DNA from: Cytophagales bacterium
GTDB taxonomy: Bacteria; Bacteroidota; Bacteroidia; Cytophagales; ES-bin-26
NCBI GenBank assembly: GCA_014379925.1
Contig: JACMKY010000272.1
Location: 1-7,601 of the forward strand
Length of the DNA: 7,601 nucleotides
Reading direction: 5' to 3'
The translations under genes and the position numbers were made by a program. Of the stretch, positions 1 to 6,865 are shown one piece after another. The first letter of the stretch is position 1. Each line of letters opens with the position of its first letter. A model generated the notes under the pieces. That model was not told the origin of the DNA, ran no database searches, and worked only from the letters and a program-made list of their open reading frames with translations.

Positions 1-1
1 C

Positions 2-940
2 GGACGGATCGGGTTGGACCTCACCTATTACAATACCCGCAGCCGCAACCAGATCCTGAGCATTCCCGTTGACCTGACCAGCGGCTACACCTCGCGCTTC
101 CTGAACGCGGGCGAAATCCGCAGCCAGGGCCTGGAAGCCGTGCTCAACCTCACGCCCCTGCAAACCAACGGCGGTTTCCGCTGGGACCTGGCCCTGAACT
201 GGTCCACCAACCGGGCTTCGGTGGTGGCACTGGCGGAGGGCATTACCACCTACGAGCTGCCCAGCCGCTACGTATCGGTGCAGGCCCGCGTGGGCGAGCG
301 GATGGGTGATCTGTACGGACGGGGCTTCCAGCGCGATCCGGCCGGCAACGTCATTCACCGCGACGGTTTTCCGCAACTCACCAACCAATTGATCAAGGTC
401 GGCAACTACAACCCCGACTGGATGGGCGGCCTCAACAACACCTTCGTCTACAAAGGCTTTACGCTGGGGGCTTTGTTGGACCTGCGGAAAGGGGGAAGCA
501 TTTACTCGCAGATGTACGTGCGCGGCAACGAAGCCGGCCAGTTGGTGGAAACACTACCCGGGCGGGCGGACGGCTACGTCGGGCCGGGGGTGATTGCCAA
601 TCCCGACGGCACGTTCCGGCCCAACGACGTCAACGTAACGGCGGAACGCTACTGGGGGTCGGGCTATTTCAACCCCGAACAATCCACCTTCGACGCCACT
701 TACCTCAAGCTCCGGGAACTGAAATTCGGTTACACGCTTCCCAACCGGTGGTTGGGCAAAGCTCCCTTCCGCGACGTGAGCGTCTTGCTGGTGGGCCGGA
801 ATCTCTTCCTGTGGACGAAGGTACCCCACATTGATCCCGATACGAGCGCCCTGGAAGGCAGTACCATCCTGCCCGGCATCGAGGACATGTCGCTGCCCTC
901 CTCCCGCAGCATCGGCTTCAACGTCAGTTTCCGGTTGTGA
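2..940 (+). CDS. SusC/RagA-family TonB-dependent outer-membrane transporter, C-terminal part
   Basis: This is the last 312 residues of a SusC-type transporter, the beta-barrel that pulls ligands through the outer membrane using TonB energy. The reading frame is open from base 2 and starts mid-protein (GRIGLDLTYYNTRSRNQIL), so the gene begins left of the window; the TTG at 14 is not its start. Visible are late-barrel features of the family: alternating aromatic and polar strands, the stretch YNPDWMGGLNNTFVYKGF, then TFDATYLKLRELKFGYTLP, the RNLFLWTK strand, and the closing SLPSSRSIGFNVSFRL ending at a TGA. SusC proteins are usually about 1,000 residues, so roughly two thirds is missing, including the signal peptide, carboxypeptidase-like domain and plug. 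Its partner SusD follows 316 bp downstream, an unusually wide gap for such a pair. The family call is firm; the substrate is unknown. Confidence 0.93.
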   Translation, partial: GRIGLDLTYYNTRSRNQILSIPVDLTSGYTSRFLNAGEIRSQGLEAVLNLTPLQTNGGFRWDLALNWSTNRASVVALAEGITTYELPSRYVSVQARVGERMGDLYGRGFQRDPAGNVIHRDGFPQLTNQLIKVGNYNPDWMGGLNNTFVYKGFTLGALLDLRKGGSIYSQMYVRGNEAGQLVETLPGRADGYVGPGVIANPDGTFRPNDVNVTAERYWGSGYFNPEQSTFDATYLKLRELKFGYTLPNRWLGKAPFRDVSVLLVGRNLFLWTKVPHIDPDTSALEGSTILPGIEDMSLPSSRSIGFNVSFRL

Positions 941-989
941 GCGGATGGGTAGGTGGGCAGGTGTGTCTGTCGGATTTTTAATTGAAGAC

Positions 990-1186
990 GTTGGTCAGGA
1001 TTTGCAATCCTGACTTTTGTAAGCGGCGGATTTGCAATTCGCATCCTTGGCTGAAGCTTTAGTGACCGTCTGTCAGCAGACCATACCTTAGGCTGTAATC
1101 GGAGTTCTGGTTGAAAATGCCGATTGCAAATCCGCGCTCGTTATAGTCAGGATTGCAACCGCGGCGGCGGACCGCTCCTGACCAAC
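990..1186. repeat. MITE/REP-like element with imperfect terminal inverted repeats
   Basis: This element fills most of the 316-bp space between susC and susD; I see no gene in the rest. Its outer ends match exactly over 11 bp: GTTGGTCAGGA at 990-1000 and TCCTGACCAAC at 1176-1186. The similarity continues inward, so the left arm (990-1044) and the right arm (1117-1186) are inverted copies of each other, the right one carrying an extra 17-bp GC-rich stretch at 1159-1175. Each arm holds palindromes around a TTTGCAA or TTGCAA core, at 994-1014, 1026-1042, 1119-1135 and around 1146-1182. The 70-odd bp centre has only a 5-bp hairpin (GTCTG 1068-1072, CAGAC 1077-1081). No coding sequence and no clear target-site duplication is visible. 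This resembles non-autonomous elements such as MITEs or REP pairs moved by TnpA-REP enzymes; that origin is inference. Confidence 0.75.
994..1020 (+). terminator. Terminator-like hairpin downstream of susC
   Basis: A perfect 9-bp stem, GTCAGGATT at 994-1002 and AATCCTGAC at 1006-1014, encloses a three-base TGC loop and is followed at once by TTTTGT. That is the shape of a weak intrinsic terminator, 54 bases after the susC stop. It is also the outermost palindrome of the repeat element, so its form may reflect transposition rather than termination. If it works, it would lower susD transcription relative to susC. Confidence 0.4.
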
Positions 1187-1256
1187 CTTTCTAATCACGC
1201 GTAACCGGTTGATTATCCATCTGCTCATCCGTCAATTCGTCTATCCACCACCGAAA

Positions 1257-2735
1257 ATGAAAGTATCGTCTCTGAAAATATTCCTGTTGACCGGCTTCCT
1301 GTTCACGGCGTGTGACCGGGATTTTGAGGAAATCAACGCCAATCCCAACAACCCGGAAGCCGTAAACCCCGAGCTGTTGCTGGTGACCGTCATCCGCAGC
1401 ACGGTGAATTCGATGGTCAACGAGGCCTTTTCCACCGGCAACGTCGTGGCGCAGTTTGCCGCGGAAATCCGGGAACCCGGCACCGACCGCTACCTGTGGG
1501 GCTCGTTCGGCACCTGGGACAATGGCTACGGCAACCTCCGCGACGTCAACAACCTGTACGCCATTGCCACGGAGCGCAACCTGGATCAGTACCGGGGAAT
1601 CGCGTTGGTGATGAAATCGCTGATCTTCGCCCGCATGACCGATTGCTACGGCGACCTGCCCTACGCAGAGGCCCTCCAGGGCAAGGCGGAACAACCCGTT
1701 TACGCTCCCCGCTACGACCGCCAGCAAGACATCTACGCCGGCATCCTGGCCGAACTGACCGAGGCCAATCGCTTGCTGGCGGGTGCCACCGGAACGGTGC
1801 GGAACGACATTCTCTACAACGGTGACGTGACCAGGTGGCGAAGGCTGGCCAATTCGTTGCGCCTCCGGCTGCTGCTGCGGCAGTCCAACCGCGTGGATCC
1901 CTCCGCCGCCATGCGCGAAATTATGGCGGACCCGGGTCAGAGTCCGCTCATCCTGGCCAACGCCGACAACGCGGTACTGCGCTACGTGGAGTCGCCCAAC
2001 CTCTACCCGCTGACGGGGCAACGCTCGGGCTTTTTCCTGGACCGTCGCCTGAGCAAGACCCTGGCCGACCGCCTCAACGCCACCCGGGATCCCCGGCTCG
2101 CCGTTTACGCCCAGCCCACTACGGAATCGAAGGACGCCGCCGCCGCCGGCCGGGGGCCGTTGGCGTGGGCGGGAGTCCGCAACGGCGAACTGGACGCCAA
2201 CCTGGGCAGCAGCATCGACCGGCGGGTTTCGCCCCTGGGCGACCTGTACTACCGCGGTTTGCAGGTTGCTGCGCCCGCGCAGGGCTTGGTGATGACGGCC
2301 GCCGAAACCAATTTCATCCTGGCCGAAGCGGCCCAGCGCGGGTGGATCGTCGGTAACCCCGAAACGTACTACCTGAACGGCATCCGGGCTTCAATAGACT
2401 ATTACCGCACCGTGTCGGGTGTCAACCTCAACGCCACGCCGGAGTACCTCTCGCAATCGGGCGTTGCCTTCGAGGCCGCGAGGGCGTTGGAACTGATCGG
2501 CACGCAGAAGTGGATTGCGCTGTATTTCAACGACCTGCAAGCGTGGCACGAATGGAAGCGCACGGGCATTCCGGCCCTGGCGCCTTCGGTGGTCAACAAC
2601 AACAGCAACCAGATCCCCGTCCGTTTCCGCTACCCGACCGACCAGCAGGTAACCAACCGCACCAGCTACGAGGAGGCAGTGGCCCGGCAAGGCCCCGACG
2701 ACATCAACACCAAAGTCTGGTGGGACGGAAATTGA
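1257..2735 (+). CDS. SusD/RagB-family surface lipoprotein (SusD-like_2 type)
   Basis: Ligand-binding outer-membrane lipoprotein of 492 residues that should cap the SusC channel encoded just upstream. The ATG at 1257 is chosen because it gives a clean lipoprotein signal peptide, MKVSSLKIFLLTGFLFTAC, with lipobox FTAC and Cys19 as lipidation site; the in-frame TTG at 1209 would add a non-signal leader. The acidic residues right after the cysteine (DRDFEE) fit the surface-export signals described for Bacteroidota lipoproteins. Family marks include INANPNNPE (residues 26-34), ARMTDCYGDLPYAEAL (125-140), QKWIALYFNDLQAWHEW (417-433), IPVRFRYPTDQQVTN (453-467) and the terminal TKVWWD (485-490). Length is normal for the family and the gene looks intact. 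No Shine-Dalgarno is seen, only CCGAAA before the ATG, as is usual in this phylum. The ligand cannot be predicted from sequence alone. Confidence 0.95.
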   Translation: MKVSSLKIFLLTGFLFTACDRDFEEINANPNNPEAVNPELLLVTVIRSTVNSMVNEAFSTGNVVAQFAAEIREPGTDRYLWGSFGTWDNGYGNLRDVNNLYAIATERNLDQYRGIALVMKSLIFARMTDCYGDLPYAEALQGKAEQPVYAPRYDRQQDIYAGILAELTEANRLLAGATGTVRNDILYNGDVTRWRRLANSLRLRLLLRQSNRVDPSAAMREIMADPGQSPLILANADNAVLRYVESPNLYPLTGQRSGFFLDRRLSKTLADRLNATRDPRLAVYAQPTTESKDAAAAGRGPLAWAGVRNGELDANLGSSIDRRVSPLGDLYYRGLQVAAPAQGLVMTAAETNFILAEAAQRGWIVGNPETYYLNGIRASIDYYRTVSGVNLNATPEYLSQSGVAFEAARALELIGTQKWIALYFNDLQAWHEWKRTGIPALAPSVVNNNSNQIPVRFRYPTDQQVTNRTSYEEAVARQGPDDINTKVWWDGN

Positions 2736-2778
2736 CGGTTTAATGAGTGCATGGGTGGATTTGGAAATGGGCACGTCT

Positions 2779-2805
2779 ACTCAATTCTGCTTTGTTGAAT
2801 TGAGT
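2779..2805. terminator. Possible bidirectional terminator between convergent genes
   Basis: A perfect 9-bp inverted repeat, ACTCAATTC at 2779-2787 and GAATTGAGT at 2797-2805, encloses a 9-base loop. It lies between the susD stop (2735) and the stop of the opposing DUF3667 gene (2871), where a shared terminator would be expected. There is no strong T run on either strand, so intrinsic termination is only suggested by position and symmetry. Confidence 0.4.
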
Positions 2806-2870
2806 TCGAATAGTTGTTTCACTGGTTGATACGCTTCTCAGGTTGTCATTATTAGAAAAGTCACCATTGC

Positions 2871-3671
2871 TCATTTGCCCAGTACCCAGCCGTATCGAAC
2901 GTAGTAGAAGATCGTTCCACCCGTTAGCCCAATCCAGGCCAGCAATGCCAGCAAGGTGGCCCAGGCGGTGATCAGGTATTGCCGGGGGTGTCGGTAACTG
3001 AGGAATTGGTAGTAGGCGAGCGTTAGATAGCCCCACTGAAACAAGAGCAGAAAGGAATTCAGGAAGCCAAGGTAAGCCCGGAAAAACAAACCCAGCAGCA
3101 ATGTAGCCAGGAGGCTGACAATGGAATAGTAGCTGGCAAACAGCACATTGGCTACCAGGTGTTCCGCGTAATAAATCCGGTGCCGAAAATACAGGGAGTA
3201 AACCAACGCAAGCACGGGGATGGCCAGCAAGCCTACCAGGTTGGTGTATTCTTCCAACAAAGCTTGTACTTTCCGCTGGCGCTCGCGAATTGCCGGACCA
3301 CTGGCTGGCGGATCGACGGGACGGGACTGCCGGGCAGCCGGTGGTTGGGGTATCCGTCCGGCTTTGGTGTAGGGGTTCGTCAACGCGTTGACCGACAGGT
3401 ACAAACCCAGGACGAGCAGCAACAACGAAAAAGGATTGAAGTACCGCTTGCGTTTCCCTTCCAGCACGTACTCGCGGGCAACGATACCGGGCCGGAAAGC
3501 CAACTGTTTGATCAGGTGAAGAAAGCCTCGGTCCAGGTCCGTGAAAGCCTGCGAGAACTCCCGGAATGCGTCCAGCAGGGTGAACCGGCGCCAAGGCGTT
3601 TTTTGACCACAACCGGGACAATACCGGTGGGGTGATTCCAAAGGGAAAGCGCAGTTGGAACACGGTTCCAT
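2871..3671 (-). CDS. DUF3667 family zinc-ribbon membrane protein
   Basis: A 266-residue protein matching the DUF3667 pattern, a Bacteroidota family of unknown function. The N-terminus carries a likely zinc ribbon, C4-x2-C7 and C18-x2-C21 followed by GQK. Next comes the conserved family block RPGIVAREYVLEGKRKRYF (about residues 60-78), then hydrophobic segments near 79-97, 144-162, 171-197, 204-223 and 233-258, so about five membrane spans. A proline- and arginine-rich linker (about 103-135) separates the first span from the rest. The ATG at 3671 places the zinc ribbon at the very start, as in relatives, and AT-rich TTAAAT precedes it. The gene faces susD tail to tail and diverges from the phosphoesterase gene, so it is likely a single-gene unit. 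A membrane-embedded role is inferred; the biochemical function is unknown. Confidence 0.9.
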   Translation of the reverse strand: MEPCSNCAFPLESPHRYCPGCGQKTPWRRFTLLDAFREFSQAFTDLDRGFLHLIKQLAFRPGIVAREYVLEGKRKRYFNPFSLLLLVLGLYLSVNALTNPYTKAGRIPQPPAARQSRPVDPPASGPAIRERQRKVQALLEEYTNLVGLLAIPVLALVYSLYFRHRIYYAEHLVANVLFASYYSIVSLLATLLLGLFFRAYLGFLNSFLLLFQWGYLTLAYYQFLSYRHPRQYLITAWATLLALLAWIGLTGGTIFYYVRYGWVLGK

Positions 3672-3720
3672 ATTTAACCGAGGCTAGCCGACGAAACGAA
3701 TCGCCAGGTACGATCCGGCC

Positions 3721-3750
3721 GAAAGGTAATACATGTGCCGACTTCAGCAA
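3721..3750 (-). promoter_or_regulatory. Candidate sigma-ABfr promoter for the DUF3667 gene
   Basis: Read on the minus strand, TTG (3750-3748), 19 bases, then TACCTTTC (3728-3721) closely fits the Bacteroidota primary-sigma consensus of TTG or TTTG at -33 and TAnnTTTG at -7, with only the last base of the -7 box off. It lies about 50 bases upstream of the DUF3667 ATG, leaving a plausible leader. The match rests on short, degenerate boxes. Confidence 0.4.
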
Positions 3751-3771
3751 CCACCCCTACGTTGGTAATCA

Positions 3772-3840
3772 AATGTCACAGTGAGCGTAGTCGAACTGGG
3801 AGCGTAGTCGAATGTCATAGTGAGCGTAGTCGAACTAGGA
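3772..3840. repeat. Tandem hairpin repeat (39-bp period) with compensatory change
   Basis: Two 30-bp copies (3772-3801 and 3811-3840) lie 39 bp apart. A third copy of the 13-base core GAGCGTAGTCGAA sits between them, so the core occurs exactly at 3783, 3800 and 3822. The 30-bp copies differ at two positions only: C3779 versus T3818 and G3798 versus A3837. These two bases pair in the hairpin CAGT...ACTG of copy one and TAGT...ACTA of copy two, so the change keeps the stem. The stem continues past two G-A oppositions to a G-C pair. Similar GAGCGTAGTCGAA repeats are, to my knowledge, scattered between genes in many Bacteroidota genomes. The array lies in the spacer upstream of the phosphoesterase gene, about 86 bp before its ATG; it could also act on transcripts from there. 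Function is unknown. Confidence 0.85.
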
Positions 3841-3925
3841 TAGTGCATCGACCATCGGCCGTTTTCTACAAAGTTTAAAGTTATTTGCCTCGTCCACTGT
3901 TCACCGCTACTGGTTAACTGACCCC

Positions 3926-6730
3926 ATGCGTACCCTACCCGCTCTCCTCTCGGTGGTTTCCCTCCTGGCTGGATTGACCGAATGCCCCGGTCAGACCGCC
4001 CGCATCCTCATCAGTCCGCCGGCCGGTAACCTGCCCACCCGCATCCAGCGCGACGGACAGACGGTGATTCCCAACGGCCGTCTGCTCACCCCGCTGGGCC
4101 GGCAAATTACCGTTGCTCCCCATCCCTACGGCCTGGTGCTCAGCCCCGACGGCACCACGCTCGTGACCGCCAACTCCGGCACCAGTCCGCTTTCCATTTC
4201 CCTCATCCGTCGCTTTTCGGAGGCTCAACCGGAGGTGCAGCAGATTCCCCCCGGCCCGGATACCCAAAAAGGCGTGCTGGCCTCGGTTTTCATGGGCCTG
4301 GCCATCAGTCCGGATAACCAAACCGTGTACGTGGCGGGTGGGCAGGAGAACAAAGTGTTTCGCTTCGACCTGAAAACCGGTTCGCCGCGGGGGCCCCTGG
4401 ATTGCGCCCGGGAAGGCACTGACGACGATCAGCACGGCTACATCGGAGACATGGTGTTGAGCAAAGACGGCCGTACGCTCTACGCCGTGGATCAGATCGG
4501 TTTCCGGGTGGTGGTGCTGGATACGCGGACGGGCCGCCTCAAGGGTAGCGTGCCCGTGGGACGTTATCCCTTCGGCATTGCCCTGTCGCCCGACGAAAAG
4601 CGGGTGTACGTGGCCAACGTCGGCATGTTCGCGTACAAACCCTTAAGCAGCCTGGATCCCAACAACCTGGCGGGCACGGCCCTGGCCTTCCCGGCCTTTG
4701 GCTTCGGTTCGCCGGCGGCGCGCGCGGGAGTAGAAAGCGACACCCTCCGGATCCCTGGTCTGGGCGATCCCAACGCGCCGGAATCGTTCTCGGTGTGGAC
4801 CCTCGACGTGAGCGACGAAAAGGCACCCCGCGTGGTGGCCAAAGTCAAGACCGGGGCCCTGGTGGGGCAAGTGCTCGAAGGGATTCCGGCGGTGGGCGGC
4901 GCCAGTCCCAACTCCGTGGTGGCCACCGAAGACTTCGTGTTCGTCAGCAACGGCAACAACGATTGCGTTTCGGTGGTGGACGCCCGGAAAGGAACCGTGG
5001 TGGAAAACGTGTACCTGAACCCCGAACCCCGGCTGGGCAACCTCCGCGGCATCATTCCCTTCGGCCTTTGCCTGTCGCCCGACCGCAAACGCCTCTACGT
5101 GGCCGAGTCGGGCATCAACGCGGTGGCCGTGGTGGACGTGCCCACCCGGAAGGTGTTGGGCCACCTGCCCGTGGGCTGGTTTCCTTCGAAATTGGCGGTG
5201 AGCAACGATGGCAAGCGGTTGATCGTGGCCAACGCCAAAGGCTACGGCAGCGGTCCCAACGGGGGCCGCGACTTCCGGCCGGGTCCGGAGGGCAGCAACA
5301 TCGGTCGCCTCATGAAAGGCACGGTGTCGGTGCTGGACATTCCCGCGGACGGAGAGTTGGCGCGGCACACCCGACGGGTGGTGGAAAACAACTTTCGGTT
5401 CGAGCCGACTGCCGCCGCGCGTTTCGCGGAACGGCAGAACAATCCCGTTCCCCTCTACGCCGGCCAAAAAGCTTCGCCCATCAAGTACTGGGTGTTCATT
5501 CCCAAGGAAAACCGCACCTACGACGAAGTGCTGGGCGGGTTGCCGTTCGGCAACGGCGACGCCACGCTGGCGCGCTTCGGCAGCAGTGTCACCGTTGCCA
5601 GCCGCCGCGATCCGTCCAGCGTCGTGCCGGACGTGACCGTGGCGCCCAATCACCTGGCCCTGGCCGGGCGATTTGCCTTCGGCGACAACTTCTACTGCGA
5701 CTCCGACCATTCGGCCGACGGACACCGCTGGTTGGTGGGCACTTACCCGAACGAATGGGTGGAAACCGCGGTGTCGGCCAGCTACGGCGGCAACCGCACG
5801 ATGCGGGCGGACTCCAAGGCCCCGGGCAACCTGTCCATGACCGGCTCCTCCAGCGCCATCTATCCCGAAGACTACAACGAGGCCGGTTCCATCTGGGACC
5901 ACTTCGACCGCCACCGGATCCGGTATTTCAACTTTGGGCTGGGACTGGGGCTAGCGGCCCGGTTGAACGACCGCGCTTTCAAGCCGCTCGGGGTGAAGTA
6001 CATGGCCAACTATCCCCTGCCCGCTTCCCTGCACGAAAATTCCTCGCGGCTTTTCCCGGTCTACAACACGGCCATTCCCGATCAGTTCCGGGTGGACATG
6101 TTCATCAAGGAATTCGAAAACCGTTGGGTGGGGCCGGGCAAAGACCTGCCCTCGGTGCTCACCGTGCGGATCGCCAACGACCACGGCGCCGACGAACGTC
6201 CCGACGACGGTTACCCCTACCGCGAGAGCTACATGGCCGATAATGACCTGGCCATCGGCCGGATGGTGGAGTACCTTTCGCGCACCCCCTACTGGAAGAA
6301 CATGGCCATTGTGATCACCGAAGACGATTCGCAGGGGGGCGTGGACCACGTGGACGCGCACCGCAGCCTGCTGATGGTCATTTCTCCCTACGCCAAGAGG
6401 CGGTACGCCGGGCCGGTGCACTACAGTTTCGGCAGCATTTTCAAAACGATGTGGCACACGTTGGGCCTGCCCTACCTCAACCAGTACGACGCCGGGGCCG
6501 CCGACCTGGGCGATCTGTTTACCGACCAGCCGGATTTCACGCCCTACAACGCCCGGCCGGTGGACGGGCGCATTTTCGACCCGCAAAAAGCCCTCACGCC
6601 CATCGACGAGAAATTCAACTGGAAAGCCCTGGAAGAAAATTCCGACATGGACCATCCCCAACAAATGCTCAGGGACAGCCGGGAACTGGACCAGAAGCTG
6701 CGGGATGGTAAGTCGGGCAGGAAGGATTAA
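3926..6730 (+). CDS. Secreted YncE-type beta-propeller fused to phosphoesterase domain
   Basis: A 934-residue two-domain protein of the type annotated as bifunctional YncE family/alkaline phosphatase family protein. The N-terminus (about residues 1-24) is a Sec-like signal; Cys20 lacks a proper lipobox, so it is probably periplasmic or secreted, not a lipoprotein. Residues about 60-475 form a beta-propeller of YVTN-like repeats: PYGLVLSPDGTTLVTANS (67-84), GLAISPDNQTVYVAGG (124-139), PFGIALSPDEKRVYVANVG (215-233), PFGLCLSPDRKRLYVAESG (378-396), PSKLAVSNDGKRLIVANAKG (420-439). The C-terminal half (about 518-880) is a PF04185-like phosphoesterase: YWVFIPKENRTYDEVLGG (521-538), DNFYCDSDHSADGHRW (587-602), NDHGADERPDDGYPY (751-765) and the EDDSQGGVDHVDAHRS block (799-814), whose E, D and H residues are probable metal ligands or catalytic residues. 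The gene is full length and appears intact. The real substrate, a phosphomonoester, phosphodiester or phospholipid, cannot be told. No clear promoter is seen; AT-rich sequence lies at 3861-3887. Confidence 0.93.
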   Translation: MRTLPALLSVVSLLAGLTECPGQTARILISPPAGNLPTRIQRDGQTVIPNGRLLTPLGRQITVAPHPYGLVLSPDGTTLVTANSGTSPLSISLIRRFSEAQPEVQQIPPGPDTQKGVLASVFMGLAISPDNQTVYVAGGQENKVFRFDLKTGSPRGPLDCAREGTDDDQHGYIGDMVLSKDGRTLYAVDQIGFRVVVLDTRTGRLKGSVPVGRYPFGIALSPDEKRVYVANVGMFAYKPLSSLDPNNLAGTALAFPAFGFGSPAARAGVESDTLRIPGLGDPNAPESFSVWTLDVSDEKAPRVVAKVKTGALVGQVLEGIPAVGGASPNSVVATEDFVFVSNGNNDCVSVVDARKGTVVENVYLNPEPRLGNLRGIIPFGLCLSPDRKRLYVAESGINAVAVVDVPTRKVLGHLPVGWFPSKLAVSNDGKRLIVANAKGYGSGPNGGRDFRPGPEGSNIGRLMKGTVSVLDIPADGELARHTRRVVENNFRFEPTAAARFAERQNNPVPLYAGQKASPIKYWVFIPKENRTYDEVLGGLPFGNGDATLARFGSSVTVASRRDPSSVVPDVTVAPNHLALAGRFAFGDNFYCDSDHSADGHRWLVGTYPNEWVETAVSASYGGNRTMRADSKAPGNLSMTGSSSAIYPEDYNEAGSIWDHFDRHRIRYFNFGLGLGLAARLNDRAFKPLGVKYMANYPLPASLHENSSRLFPVYNTAIPDQFRVDMFIKEFENRWVGPGKDLPSVLTVRIANDHGADERPDDGYPYRESYMADNDLAIGRMVEYLSRTPYWKNMAIVITEDDSQGGVDHVDAHRSLLMVISPYAKRRYAGPVHYSFGSIFKTMWHTLGLPYLNQYDAGAADLGDLFTDQPDFTPYNARPVDGRIFDPQKALTPIDEKFNWKALEENSDMDHPQQMLRDSRELDQKLRDGKSGRKD

Positions 6731-6742
6731 CCGGGCAGGAAT

Positions 6743-6759
6743 GCGGATTTGTGATTTGC
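6743..6759. repeat. Possible degenerate copy of the TTTGCAA palindrome
   Basis: This 17-base segment (GCGGATTTGTGATTTGC) matches the palindromic unit at 1026-1042 at 14 of 17 positions, and all three differences are transitions. As RNA the arms still pair if G-U pairs are allowed. It lies 12 bases past the phosphoesterase stop. It could be a decayed remnant of the repeat family or chance; the match is too short to decide. Confidence 0.25.
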
Positions 6760-6770
6760 TGACGCCGATT

Positions 6771-6788
6771 GGCTGGTGGCTTTCAGCC
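6771..6788 (+). terminator. Weak hairpin after the phosphoesterase gene
   Basis: GGCTG at 6771-6775 pairs with CAGCC at 6784-6788 around an 8-base loop, 40 bases after the stop. There is no T run behind it, so it is a poor intrinsic terminator, listed only because it is the best hairpin in the spacer. Nothing else is evident in 6731-6865, which becomes increasingly AT-rich. Confidence 0.2.
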
Positions 6789-6865
6789 GGAATGTAATTG
6801 TCGGATGGGTATTTCTAGCTAATCACTGTGTATCCATTTGAACAAGTACGTATTCCTTAAATATT

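Noticed and set aside
1203..1210. AACCGGTT palindrome between the repeat element and susD
   Set aside because: Eight bases of symmetry occur by chance often in GC-rich DNA and no second half-site or operator context is present.
1209..1256. TTG at 1209 as an upstream start for susD
   Set aside because: It would put 16 residues in front of a complete lipoprotein signal peptide; the ATG at 1257 places the lipobox correctly.
1191..2021. A 276-codon open frame on the minus strand
   Set aside because: It is antisense to the susD gene and has the biased Val/Gly/His/Gln composition of a shadow frame.
2740..3750. A 336-codon open frame on the minus strand
   Set aside because: It overlaps the DUF3667 gene in another frame, has a proline-, arginine- and serine-rich shadow-like composition, and no recognisable domain; the DUF3667 frame has a zinc ribbon, membrane spans and a conserved block.
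3772..3840. CRISPR array
   Set aside because: The repeats are short, unevenly spaced (17 and 22 bases between cores) and lack unique spacers of constant length; no cas gene is visible.
3862..3887. Promoter for the phosphoesterase gene (TTTTC ... GTTATTTG)
   Set aside because: Spacing of 13 bases and a missing TA in the -7 box fit the Bacteroidota consensus poorly.
4643..5914. A 423-codon open frame on the minus strand, with others at 5951-6664 (-) and 4795-6243 (+)
   Set aside because: All lie inside the propeller-phosphoesterase gene and are His/Val/Gly- or Arg/Gln/Gly-rich, typical of antisense and shifted frames of a GC-rich gene.
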